A stretch of 64,000 bases of DNA from Laccaria trichodermophora (taxonomy: Eukaryota; Basidiomycota; Agaricomycetes; Agaricales; Hydnangiaceae): positions 1,922,001-1,986,000 of the forward strand of contig JACTVC010000002.1 of the NCBI GenBank assembly GCA_018417955.1, given 5' to 3'. Position 1 is the first letter of the stretch. Each line of letters begins with the position of its first letter. Below the pieces are notes generated by a model, which saw only the letters and a list, made by a program, of their open reading frames with translations, did no database searches and had not been told where the DNA came from. A program made the position numbers and the translations under genes. This document shows positions 24,888-36,600 of this stretch, piece by piece.

Positions 24888-25120
24888 TCAACATTCGACC
24901 TGGCTTTGACGTCATATCTCTGCAGCTGACACTCCGTAAAGTATTCCTTGTTGCCTCCTCAGTATCTTGCACTGGCTATAACATGCTTAGGTTAAGGTGC
25001 TGACGAGGTTCCGCTTGATGTGCAAAAATCTCACCACATGTGTCACCATCTATGACCTTCAATGTCATGGAATCCACACATTTCCTTCCCATCTTGCCAG
25101 ATTTCGGGAGCATGGAATAA
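24888..25120 (+). pseudogene. Decayed 5' fragment of homoserine kinase
   Basis: This stretch aligns by eye with about 26440-26690 of the intact homoserine kinase gene. Shared blocks include cctggctttgacgtc, gtgctgacgaggttccgct, caaaaatctcaccaca and tttccttcccatct. There is an internal deletion of roughly a dozen bases after gacgtc and a 2-nt loss near the DAYK codons, so the frame is broken. No start context or remaining 3' part of the gene is visible. Most differences are C-to-T or G-to-A, many at CpG in the intact copy (ctcgat/cttgat, cacacgcgtcg/cacatgtgtca, tacgtc/tatgac, ttcgatg/ttcaatg, tctcgcc/tcttgcc). It is a non-functional partial duplicate. Confidence 0.85.
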
Positions 25121-25321
25121 CGAGCTGGCTGGCGAGTTTGGTAGATTGGGTGCCTGTATTGCAAGGATTCCCCAAAGTCATATATGGATGGAACAATGAC
25201 CTGATCAAGCAAGGTGTAGATGGTGCTTCTGAGTATAAATTGCCAAGAGCAGCATGAGTGCTTCACAACACGAGATGAACATGACAAAAGATTGGTCACC
25301 AAAGCACACAGACAACAAGTA

Positions 25322-26318
25322 TTATGTTACATCTTCAACTTCCATCCAATCATCCTCATCCCCCTCGGAAGCACCTGACATCCATCTTGCAATCGAAGAG
25401 ATGAAGTGATCCTTGAGTAGAGTGCTATGGGGGGGTGGATAACATGTATTGACATTTGACCATGGTTGCATTATGGTCAATCCGTTGATATCCCTGGTGC
25501 GAGGATGGAAAGAGGTGACAATGTGGGTCTATTGGATCATTGAGCACATGAACGAGAAAAGAGCATAAGTGCTCTTACATCGGGATGAATGGAAAATAAG
25601 TGTGCATCAGATTGGATATCGTGCGTAACACAAAGCAATAGTCCGTTGTCGGTTGAGTTCATACGGCGTGTATCAGAGTTCTGGTGATTAGAGCTGCGGA
25701 TAGCAACTGAGTATGGATCATCTGTGAATACTCTTTTCTATCCCACTGAGCAATATATTAGTGAGACTACTGCAGACAAGATGAAAGCGACGCATCGAAT
25801 CATAATACTGCACAGGAAATACTTATGTGGGCCCCAATAAACAACTCGGAATCGGCCTTATACAAGTACGTCGCATCCTCATCCTGGTCTTGTGCGATAC
25901 ACACAACGCAACCCTTATCACGAGCAATTAGGCGAGATTTGAACGCAGCGCTTTCCTTAGAGTTATTCTAGCGAGACTGTATCAGAAAACACAAACAGGT
26001 CTAAAGTTGAGTTGACATACACGCTGAGATCGCCCGCCTTCACCATCAGTGGTGGAAAGTTTGCGAGAAGGCGTGCCTCTAAGCAAAGGAGCTTCTTGTC
26101 CGAATGTTAGCATAAGTATAATGGCAGTCATACTGCTGGGCCTCCCCAACTAGATGCAGGGAAAGTTTAATAGTGGAACATAGTACAGCAATATAAGCAT
26201 TAACAAGATCAAGCATAATAAAGAAACTGGACATACAGATTTTAGCTACAGATTTATGCGCAAGGTATACGGTTATGTCGCGTGGGGGCCTCTTGAAGTC
26301 GGACACATGCACCTCCAT
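25322..26318 (-). pseudogene. HNH-endonuclease-like gene, probably decayed
   Basis: Resembles the HNH-domain proteins that are abundant and uncharacterised in Agaricomycetes. The start at 26318 gives MEVHVSDFKRPPRDITVYLA. A proposed 16-nt exon (26134-26149) leads to GTPSRKLSTTDGEGGRSQR. The nuclease core follows: FKSRLIARDKGCVVC, GAHI, then MNSTDNGLLLCVTHDIQ and HLFSIHPD. The last exon runs THIVTSFHPRTRDINGL, LLKDHFISSIARWMSGASEG to a TAA at 25322-25324, the usual family end. Between GAHI and MNSTDNG the frames do not join: WDRKEYSQ and FTDDPYS lie in different frames near 25745, suggesting an indel. A splice variant I have not found could rescue it. The biological role of the family is unknown. 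Confidence 0.55.
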
Positions 26319-26390
26319 AACTGATGCAGAACGTGATGGAAAGGAGATTAGATAGACGCTTTATTTTGGTTTGCATCCTCCAGATCTGAG

Positions 26391-27556
26391 ATGACCACTG
26401 AATCGTTCACCATCCTCGTTCCCGCAACATCTGCCAACATCGGTCCTGGCTTTGACGTCGTCGGCCTCTCGTTATCCCTACAGCTGAAGCTCTCCGTAAA
26501 GTATCCCTTGTCGCCTCCTCCTCAGTATCTTGCACCGGTTATAACATACTCAGGCGAAGGTGCTGACGAGGTTCCGCTCGATGCGTACAAAAATCTCACC
26601 ACACGCGTCGCCCTCTACGTCCTTCGATGTCATGGCATTCGCATGTTTCCTTCCCATCTCGCCATCCATGTCGAGAACGAGATCCCCTTTGGCCGTGGGC
26701 TTGGCTCTTCAGGCGCCGCCGTTATAGCAGGCGTCCTGCTAGGCAATGAGCTCGGCCACCTCAATCTGCCAAAAGAGCGTCTTTTAGATTTCGCGCTCAT
26801 GGTCGAACGCCATCCAGATAATGTTACCGCCGCCCTGATTGGCGGCTTCGTGGGGTCCTATCTGAAAGAGTTGGATGAGCAGGCGAGCGAGGCGGCGAGT
26901 GTACCGCTGAGTGAGGTTCTACCTGAATACCCTCTCGACGCAGGAGAGGGCTGGGGTCTAAACCCACCTGTCCCACCACTAGGTATAGGCCACTATGTGC
27001 GTTTTGGGTGGTCTGAAGCCATCAAAGCGGTCGCCATCATCCCGAGGTTCGAATTGAGCACTGCGAAAGCGAGAGAAGTCTTGCCGACGCACTACTCTCG
27101 CAAAGATCTAGTAGGTTGTGTCTTTTCTGTCTTGTCCTATCGACTTCATCGGTCTTGCCCAGGTTTTCAATTTACAGCGCTTAGCTGTTCTTACAACGGC
27201 ACTGGGTCAAACTCCCCCCGACCCAGACCTCATCTACGAAGCTATGAAGGATCGTGTACACCAACCATTCCGCAGGTCTTTGGTGCGTTTTGTGTGCGAT
27301 TTCTCTACCTAAGCCCTCATACCCTACAATTTATAAGATTCCTGGTCTTCCAGAAGTTACATCGTCGATTACACCTTCTACGCATCCCGGTCTACTTGGT
27401 ATTTGCCTTTCGGGAGCAGGTCCCACCATCTTGGCCTTGGCTACACATGGCTTTGAAGCGATTGCTGAGGATGCGCGTAGCGTTTTCAAGAAATTCGGAA
27501 TTGAGATTGACTGGAAAGTCTTGGAGGTAGCCCCTGGTTGCACCATCCATCGATAA
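26391..27556 (+). CDS. THR1: Homoserine kinase
   Basis: GHMP-family kinase that phosphorylates L-homoserine on the way to threonine. The ATG at 26391 gives MTTESFTILVPATSANIGPG, the usual N-terminus. The ATP-binding GHMP loop is PFGRGLGSSGAAVIAG, followed by VERHPDNVTAALIGGF. Introns join KDLVFNLQRLAVLTTALGQ and, using the gtgcgt donor after FRRSL, PSYPTIYKIPGLPEV. The C-terminal GHMP motif is LLGICLSGAGPTILAL, ending APGCTIHR with a TAA at 27554-27556. Length is about 360 residues, normal for the family. A mutated 5' fragment of the same gene lies 1.3 kb upstream. The gene converges on the dynein gene, 127 nt apart. Confidence 0.95.
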
Positions 27557-27683
27557 TAGAACAATTCCATGGTATAGGGTAATTAGATAGTCTACATGTT
27601 GTGAATGTTGTTCCATGCCAAGAAAAAATAGGTAGATCTACACGTAATAGGATGGGGTATCGAGACTCAATGTAATGTATCCA

Positions 27684-30600
27684 CTACCCTCCAGCGGTAA
27701 GGCAAACGGCTCTCATTGCCACCAACGGACCTGAACTGCGGTCAAATGGCAGATCAACTGTAAACAAAACGTCGCTTCGATCGTTATTCAGGTAAACGGG
27801 CAAATTGACGTGACCATCCCGAGCGGAGTCGTCAACCTGCACCCAACGGAGTTGGGATGGATTGAGTCGAACGGTATCTCCGTCGTTCAGAACAAGCTGG
27901 TCGGTGGACCATGATGCACCTTCCAACGCCAAACCTTAAAAATTTGCCCGTGAGTTTTTCGTCCTACATCCAACGAACCTTCACGTACCATCGACAATGA
28001 AGGCACTAGGATCATTGACACGCTCGAGATCGAGGCGTAGAGTCAACGTCTCCAAGCTCCACTTCTTCTTATGTGCAACGGACTGCCGGGTGGCTGTCAC
28101 GTAGGCTTCTGGGAAGAACAAGCCACCCAGCCAAACCTCCACGTTGTTTAAGTTGTCCAATTTAGCAATAGAATCCAGCTGTGACAATCGTCGTGAAAAG
28201 TTGGCAATCCATCCTGAAACTGCCATCGCTTTGTTCACTTTGTAGCGCCGCCAATGTTCCGGAATTTGACCTGCTTTCTGGTCAAAACTTCACTAAAGGT
28301 AAATTCGAAAGGCTGCATACCTTTCGTCAAAGCGCTCATCAGGGTTCGCAGATGATTGGTTTGTTTTAGAGCTCCTTCATAAACTTTTACAACATCGGTC
28401 AAATCTTTTCGAACTTGATCCAGAAGTTTTCGGCCAATGGATCCCTCGCGAGAAAATAGACGGTAAAGTGGATCTTGGTGTTCGGCAGATTGTGGAGTAA
28501 GAGTATTGAATTCCTAGAATTCAATGGATAAGATGACCATTATGAATGACAAGGAAGCGAAGCTTACAGAGGGTAATTGAGAGAGCCATTCACGACAACG
28601 GTCCAACAACGTCCTCATCCACGCAGGCTGTTGTGACGTCTGGGATTTGGCAGCAGCTATGGTCGCAATATCTTCGTCATCATCGGCCAGCATTCTCATT
28701 TTGCGAAGCTTTCCCAGCAAGTCATTACCTGATGGATGTGAGCGGTGCTGTTAGATTGATATATAGAAGATGGGCGTTACCTTGAGCAATAGCGATTACA
28801 CGCTCAGCGGTCGGAGGAAGACTCAGCCAAGATGGGGGTTCCCGGTCAGGCAGCGCTTGCACCCAGGTCAAAAAATGCTCCATCTTAGTGCCATCTGGAG
28901 CCTCGAGCAATTGGTCCCCAGTCAACGTGGGTACGAGGTTAAAATCTACGTTGTACGCCTGGGCGGTAAATAGTCCGTCAACGAATGAGTTGAGGATCCT
29001 TTGATCAAAGTCACTGTCAACTCTTCCTCCATAAACTGACTGCTTAACGAGCGTTCGTAGCGCATCCCAAGGGATCGAGGCGGGATCTATGTTTGCCCGT
29101 CCCTTGGAAACGGAGTTCAGCCAGGCGTCGATGGTGCTGAAGGCAGATGCCATATCGGAATCGTTGAAATCATAAGTTTTGCTCCAGCCCAAAGGAACGT
29201 AACGGAGTCGCTCCTGAACAACGGCATGGAACCAAGCAAGTAAGAAGTACAAACGTATTTTCTCCGCAGGACCGTGAGAAAGGCGATGCGAAGGAATGTT
29301 GCGCAGCGAATCTAAAAGATTGGCTTTTATTCCTGGTGGAGGCTCGTTCATGATTAGGCGAGACTGCCTCAGAATGTTGACTGGGATAGAGGGATTGGCT
29401 TCCATAGTCAGGAATAACCGGAAATTACGATGGGGATTGAGTGTTTGAAGTTTCTTTTCTAGTTGACCAAGCCAGGAAGGTGCCAGATGTACATTTTTGA
29501 GCAGAACCCACGTCCCTTGCCTTGCAGCTGCTGCGATGGCTTGGTCAGCAAGTGTGAATCCCTCTTGAGATCCCATGGCAACCGATGTCGAGCGAGCTCC
29601 TGTATACTTGATAAGGTTTTCGACTCGGTAGCTGGCGTCGTAACCTGGAACCGACACTAAAGCAACTGCGGTGGCAGCAGGAACTTCGTCAGAAACGATG
29701 GAACCCAGTTCGTAAGTTGACTCGGCAGAGATGTCTGCTTCAAAGACGGTTCTCACAAATATTGCGGTGGACTGCAAGAGACGGTCCGGCCGGAAGCATT
29801 TCATAATTAGCAACGCTCGTATGGCTTCAACAGCGGCTAAGGTGGAACTTAATTGAGTGGAGGGATTTTTTAAAAATCGATAAACTCACGTGTGCTTGGC
29901 TCCCATGGGGTTGGAACCAGATGCTCTGGGGTGTCCGATTGCAGGAAAGGTATCCAATGATCCTCGTGTTCCGTGATGTGAGCTTGTACAGGTTTGAAAA
30001 GAGTCTGTTTCGCAAAGTTGTTCAAGCGATTTAGCTGATCAGGCGACAGCAGAGGGTGTTGCTGCTCCTGATGCGAAACTGCCACCGCAGGTGCAAGCCC
30101 ATCACCACTCTCTAGAAGAAACTCTAACTCATCTGTGATTTCTTCCACACTCCGCAATTTGACCTGAGCAAGGAGCATTGCGAGCATAAGGTGATCGCGG
30201 TAGAGCAAGGCACGAGATGTACGCTTGTACACAACCAAAAAGAGGTCCTTTAACAGGATTGAGCGTCGGCTGCTGTAGTCTGCGACATTTTTGAGATTTG
30301 GATTGTGGTGTAGGATATAGTCAAATATGTCTAGGAAGAAGCGGAGAGAGAATTGATAAAAGTGGTTGGCCAGATTGAGTTGCTCTAGAACGAAGAACAC
30401 CGAACTGCAAGCTTGAGCGAGAGGGAGGTATTCCGCTGTCACTTGTTCAACTTCTCTCATGACAACATCTGTTTCCTCCACCTTGCGCGTGATCTCCGCA
30501 GCTTCACGCTTGAGAGTTTCAAGAGTGTCAATGACCTTGTCGTCGTCAAGGATGTTTCCAGATGATTCATTGAGGGCTTGGAGTAGGAGCTTCTCAAGAG

Positions 30601-33600
30601 TTCGCAAGCGAAGGCGGAACTCTCCCTGGACCTTCATCAAATCTGTCCGCTTCCGTTCTGTATCAGGCCGTTCAACCTTCAATACCTGATCGAGAGATTG
30701 GCTTTGCAAACTGCTTCGGGTCATCGTGAAGTTGACAAATGTGACACGGCTGCAGATATCAGGAGAAAATTCGACGGATGGATCTCTGGTGGACAAGAAC
30801 ATTGTGAAAGACGGTGAAAAATCGATGTCTTGGCTTCCCAATCGAATAAGTACTCGACCGCCTGTGCGTCGAATTTCTTTGTTGAGAACAGCGTTCAGAA
30901 TGGGATCCAGATGTTCAACGTCTTGAATTAAGAGTGGGTTTCCAAAGCGAAGGGCACTCTCCAGGACTTTCAGGAAAGCTTCGTCTAAGAAACTCGTCAC
31001 GGTTATCTTGCGTTCTTTGTATTCGTTCAGTAAGAAGGTGGTTGCTTGTCCAGTTGGATCGATAATGAGAGGATAACGATTGAAGCGTTTGAGCATGATG
31101 GCATTTTCTGTTGTTAAATTGTCTGAGGGCAAAGACTTTGATTGCCAGCTTAGACGGTCATCGGCTGTCGATAGATATTCCGTGAATGACAATTCGGGTT
31201 TGAACTTGATGTTTGCTTCAGCGAGATGGTTGGACCATTCCTGCCACATTACTTCGCGATAGTGTTGATCGAAGAATCCCCCGTATGCGAGGAATGCAGC
31301 AGATAAAAGGACATCCCCGACAATGGTGCTCATCTCTGCTTCAAATGTGCGACTTCCATCCTCCCAGCGACTACGTTCAGAGGACAAGCTCTCCAAAAGC
31401 TTCATGCTCCGGTCGACTTTGCTTTGAACACGCTCCATCTCTAATTTGATAGCTTGAGTTTCGCTGATGAGGAGCGCATACTCGTCCTTGTACCGGGCAA
31501 TCTTGGACTCCAGCTCTGCGATCATATGTATGATTGCACTAGCCTGCTTTTTAGTAGTCTCGGCTTGGATCTCCAAGGATTGCACTTCGTTCCGTAAGGG
31601 TTCGACCTTGTCGAGAATTTCTGAGAAGCGGACTTGAGCCAGAGCCCATTTGACAAGAGGCCCACAAGCTTTGCTTGCCCGCTGAACTGTTTCGAAGTTG
31701 TAAGAAGGACGGCTAAGAAAATCTTTCTTCATCGTATCACGAAGTTGCCTCGTCATTTGAGTGGTGGTATCAAAGTTGACGATTCGCTGAATGAAATCGT
31801 CCCGACGAATGATGCCTTGCACGGTGCGCCAACTATCAATCTTGTGACCAAGGATGGTACAAACTGATTCCATGGCCAATTTAACCGCCTCTGGAGGGTT
31901 GGCCATCGTACGTACTTCTTGAAGATGTTGTTTCTTGATGTTGCTAACAGCAGCTTGGGCGTCAAGAACCGCGGGCTCGGCATCTGCTAGATCCGCCATG
32001 ACAACGGCGCGACGTTGTTCTATGTTGCGGTCTTGCTCAACCAGTGCTGCTTGAATTTCGATGGACGCAGCCTTTTTCTGCTCCGCTTCCTGCTGATCAG
32101 CAACCATTCGCTTGAGCTTCTCATTGGCCTCTGCATCTTTCGCTTCCAACTGTGACCGCTTGATGGCGAGACTTTTCCTGAGTTCCTCAACTTGAGTGAC
32201 AGTGTCTTTCAACTTGTCTAGACCGACATGGAGATGGCGTTGTTGTTCTTCCAGTTCATCACGTTTTTCCGTGTAGAGTCTGACGTAGTGGTTGATGCTA
32301 CGCAATTGTGAGCAAGATGATCAGGCCGAGAAAGTGAACTTACAAATCCAAGTAATGCCGTGGTGTGACATAGTTGTAGCGGCCTTGACGCCGACTGAGG
32401 CGTTGATTGATCGGATGCAAAGATGAGTGTACATAAACCAAGGCGTTCACGACTGCCGTTCGATGGACTGGAGGCATAGAGAGTCCACGGTATGCGACAG
32501 GGAAATGAGCAGGAGGGCCGTATGAGGGCAAATCAAGATCAAGGGTGTGGGTGAACTCCATGCCGACTTGGTAGAACGCTTGGTCAGACCAATCCCCAAA
32601 CCAATCGAGAACGCAACGATTGAACAAGGCTGGAGATGTAGCAGCTCTCGACGCAAGACCGTTTTCAGGAGGATTCATTGTGAAGACCACGTGAAGATTC
32701 TTGGCCACTTGTTGGGTGAACCATCGATACAATTCTTCTGGAGAATCCAACATCAGACCATCACGCTGGGAACCCTCTTTGCAAGCAGTCATCAGAGCCG
32801 CATGCTCATCTCCTTCAAAAAGACCTGGAACCTCAGCATTGGCCAATAACGTATTCATGCGTTCCAAGAAGCCCGAGTCAAGCACGTTGGATTCATCCAT
32901 GATAAAGCAGATCTTTTCGCCCTTGCAACCCGATCGGCGGAGAACCGTCCGCAAATCATCATCGAAATCATCTCCGGTATATTTATTGGAGACTTTGATC
33001 TGGAAAATACTCAGGCCATTCATCCAAGCAACAAATCGAGACAATGTGGTCTACAGAACAGTCAGAAAAATGGAGGGAATTACCATCAAGAGATACATAC
33101 CTTTCCACTGCCACTAACACCAATAAGTAGAAGATGCCCTTGAATTTGCCGAAACACACGGTCAATACGGAGGACATGGTCCAGAACATCATTGAAAAGG
33201 ACGAGTGGGACATCGAGTTCTTCCTCATAGAAAACGCGAAGGCGGGCTTTCGTGTACTCTCGCAGGGTTTCTCGATCAACTGGAATATAGTTCTTTGATG
33301 TCCAATTGGAGAACAAAATGGGACGAATCAATGCTTCGTCGCGGTTGATGGTCGGGAAATGCTCCAATGCTGCTGCATCAATGTTTTCGTCCGTCCACAA
33401 CCTTTCTTCTTCAGAGACAAGACGATCTTGGAATAGGCGCAATGCTTCATGGGCCCAAATACGAACAAGCCCTTCAACGGAAAGAATTTCCAGCGGGCGT
33501 ATGGCTTCGTAAATGCCACGGACCCAACGTGTAAGCTCTCTGGGGCTGTAGACATAGTGTGCTTGGACATCTGTCGTGAAACGCTTCTGTGAGGCCAGAT

Positions 33601-36600
33601 AGAACGAAACCATCGCATCCGTCAGTGGTTCGGCATACGCACGAAGATTGGGAACCACTTTGAGAAGTGCTCGATTATAGGTTCCATAAATTTGCTTCAA
33701 CGAGATCTCTCCAGGATAGTCAACCATTACCAAGGGGGCATGGCGAAGGAATCGGTGACTAAGCGGAACGCGACCAGGATCAGTTGGCGGGTTGCAGGCT
33801 CCAACGAATTGAATGCGTTCCAGCTTGACCCATGCCATATCGCTCGCTCGCCAGTAGCCTCCGCATTCTACCAGCTGACGGAGAAAAGAAATAACTCGCT
33901 GCGTGCCGTATTTATCGGCTGCGGGCAAGTTGATTTCATCACAAAAGACAACGAGCCAGCGACCAATCTGAATGGGTGCCAAAATAACACCATTTGGTGT
34001 CTTGCGATATTCACAATACTGTTCAAAAGTCTTCAGGATAAGTTCGGGTGTAGTTGCACTCGAGAAATTAAGTCCAACGACTTCCAGGTCGGGGAGTTTT
34101 CGCAAAGCACTAAACAAGGTCATTGTTTTCCCTGAACCTGGAGGGCCACAGAGCATAAGCGGTTTATGTTCTGAAAGCCAAGAGTAGAGCACTTCTTCGT
34201 GGCGTACCGTGTCCATGGTTGGAACCACGACGTCCGAAGCTGTTACCGCATGAGCTTCAATCTCAATGACAGGAACCCTTGATTGCCAGGCGATCCAGTC
34301 GCCACTGGACACCTGAACATCGTAGTCGATTAATGAACTGCCAGGCGCCAATGGTGGAAGGTCGATGCCCGTCTGTTTGCGCAGAAACTCACCCATCTCG
34401 GCTCTTAAATCTAGTTTGGCATCTCCTGAAAAGGCCCAAATGATGCTTATGAGAAGCCGCTTTGTGACATATTGCTCCACACGTTCGAGAGTGAGTGGGA
34501 AATCGGAGTGTTGAATATTGTATTCGATAATGTTTCGAACAGTTTTGTTCATGAGTGAAAACAGTGTGTTAAGAGCACGAGTTGTGGTGAAGTCCATGAT
34601 GTGTTCAATCGATTCGGCAAACACGAGGGCAGAGCTGACGAGTTCACCCTCTGCAAAGTAGCGATCGAGAATTGATGCGATTTGCTTTTGTGTCTCCAGA
34701 TTTGCTGACGCAGTCGCGTCTGAACTTAGCGTGTCCACGCGATGGCCAAGAATATCCCCAGCATCTTCTTCGTCTGCGTCTAGGGGCATGGAAGCTAGGG
34801 TGGCAAGGTAATTTCGATAAACCATGTATGGTTCGACCACGTCCTCGCTGAACCAAATCATCCCACAACGACTAACGGTGGCTAGGGTTGCGTACTTCAA
34901 GTGCTCGACTTCGAACATGATTCGGACATTGGGAGGTAGGTTGAGACGTTCTCCGTTAGGTAGTGTGAGCAACTTGTTATCGTCAAGGACACTAAAGTAA
35001 TTTCAGCTGCCCGATATCACTACATAGGCAGAAATCATACCTGTTCAAATTTTCGACCCATTCTGGATCTACATCACCGTCAAAAATGATCCAATGTCTC
35101 TTCCCACTTTCTCCGCGAACATCGTCCACAATCTTACGCAAAACATGTGTGAAGAGCCCATCATTCCACTCTCGAGTGGTTGGATCTAAAGTGCCGTACA
35201 ATGCGTCTTTGTGTATGGCCTTGGGATCAATGACGTATGAGACGCCTTCTACACCGTCGAGGCGTTCGAGGGCAGCGAGCAAAACTTGCCACGCGTTCGT
35301 CTTCCCGGTTCCTGACGGGCCAACCATCATCAAACCATGCTGAATCTTTTGTATCTGGTAAAGCTGAAGGATCTTTGAAACCCATCGTTCTCCTTCGACT
35401 AAGCGCCGTTCCTTGCAGACTCTAAGAATCTGTTCGCGTAGAGCATCTAAATCTACCGGCATGTAATCAACACCTGGGAAAACGTCGGCTAGAAGGCTGA
35501 AGACTACAGCATTAGCTTTACCAGGATCTATGAATGGAATTCTGGTACCTTGTAAGCAAGGGAACGTCATCGGCCACCAGTTTCGGAACAATAGTTTCGG
35601 TAACGCTTTGAATGAGAATAATTTGTTCAGAAATATTGTCGGACAGCCCAACAGCTTCATCTCCTTGTGCTTTTGCTCGGGTGCTTTGCAGTCGCTCTCG
35701 TTTAAGAATGCCGGCACTGGCAAGCACCGCTTTGAGTGCCCTGAGACCGAAGTCGTAGTGAGGTTGAGGAGAAAGTTGTTCGTCGCAGAGGTTGAAGAAG
35801 GGGACAATTTTCGACGCGAGGGATTCGGCTGTCCGGAAACCTTGTGAGAACAGCATTACTTGAGCGATGAGCTCGCGGTCAGGACGTGTCATTGCCATCC
35901 TACAGAAAAGACTGAGCTAAATTGGATTGTCAAAGTAAAGTCGACATACGGTCTGAAGAGTTTGGTGAGGTTTGGAGGTAGCTGTGATCGACCAGCGTAA
36001 TTCGGATTGGTAGTGATGAATATACCTGAATACAAGCGAAATAGGCTGAGAAGACTCAATCAAAACAGAACAACTTACCAATATTCTTGTTGATCTTTAA
36101 ATTCTTCCCCACCAATTCAATTTCCACATTTGGGTTCTTAACCAAAGACGCCAAGCCTTGCTGAATGGCTTGGACTTGCTGAGAAACAGCACTGAGGATC
36201 CGTTCTTCAAGACGATTGAACTCGTCAAAACACCCCCATGCACCGACTTGACAAAGACCAACAAAAATGCGCCCCATAGCTTGGAAGTCAAAAGTCTCAT
36301 CGCAGCAAAAGACAAGAACGAATCGGCCTAGTTGCACTCCGAGAGCTTTCACAGACTCGGTCTTGCCTGAAATGCTGAATCAGCTCAATTATCCCTTGAA
36401 ATACACTCCGCTTACCCGTTCCAGCAGGTCCAAAAGGGGCTCCACCCAGCTGATTGTCGAGAGCTTGGGTCATGGTCAAATACACTCTATCCGTAAGAGG
36501 TGTTTGAACGAGTCGATCGGGAACTCCAAGATATTCCCAACCATACGGGAATGAGGCATCTGCGACCTTGATCGAGAGTCTGTCTAAAGGATTCTCGATG

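Noticed and set aside
24976..25302. Minus-strand ORF over the homoserine kinase fragment
   Set aside because: It lies antisense to the decayed duplicate and shows no motif. Its openness appears accidental.
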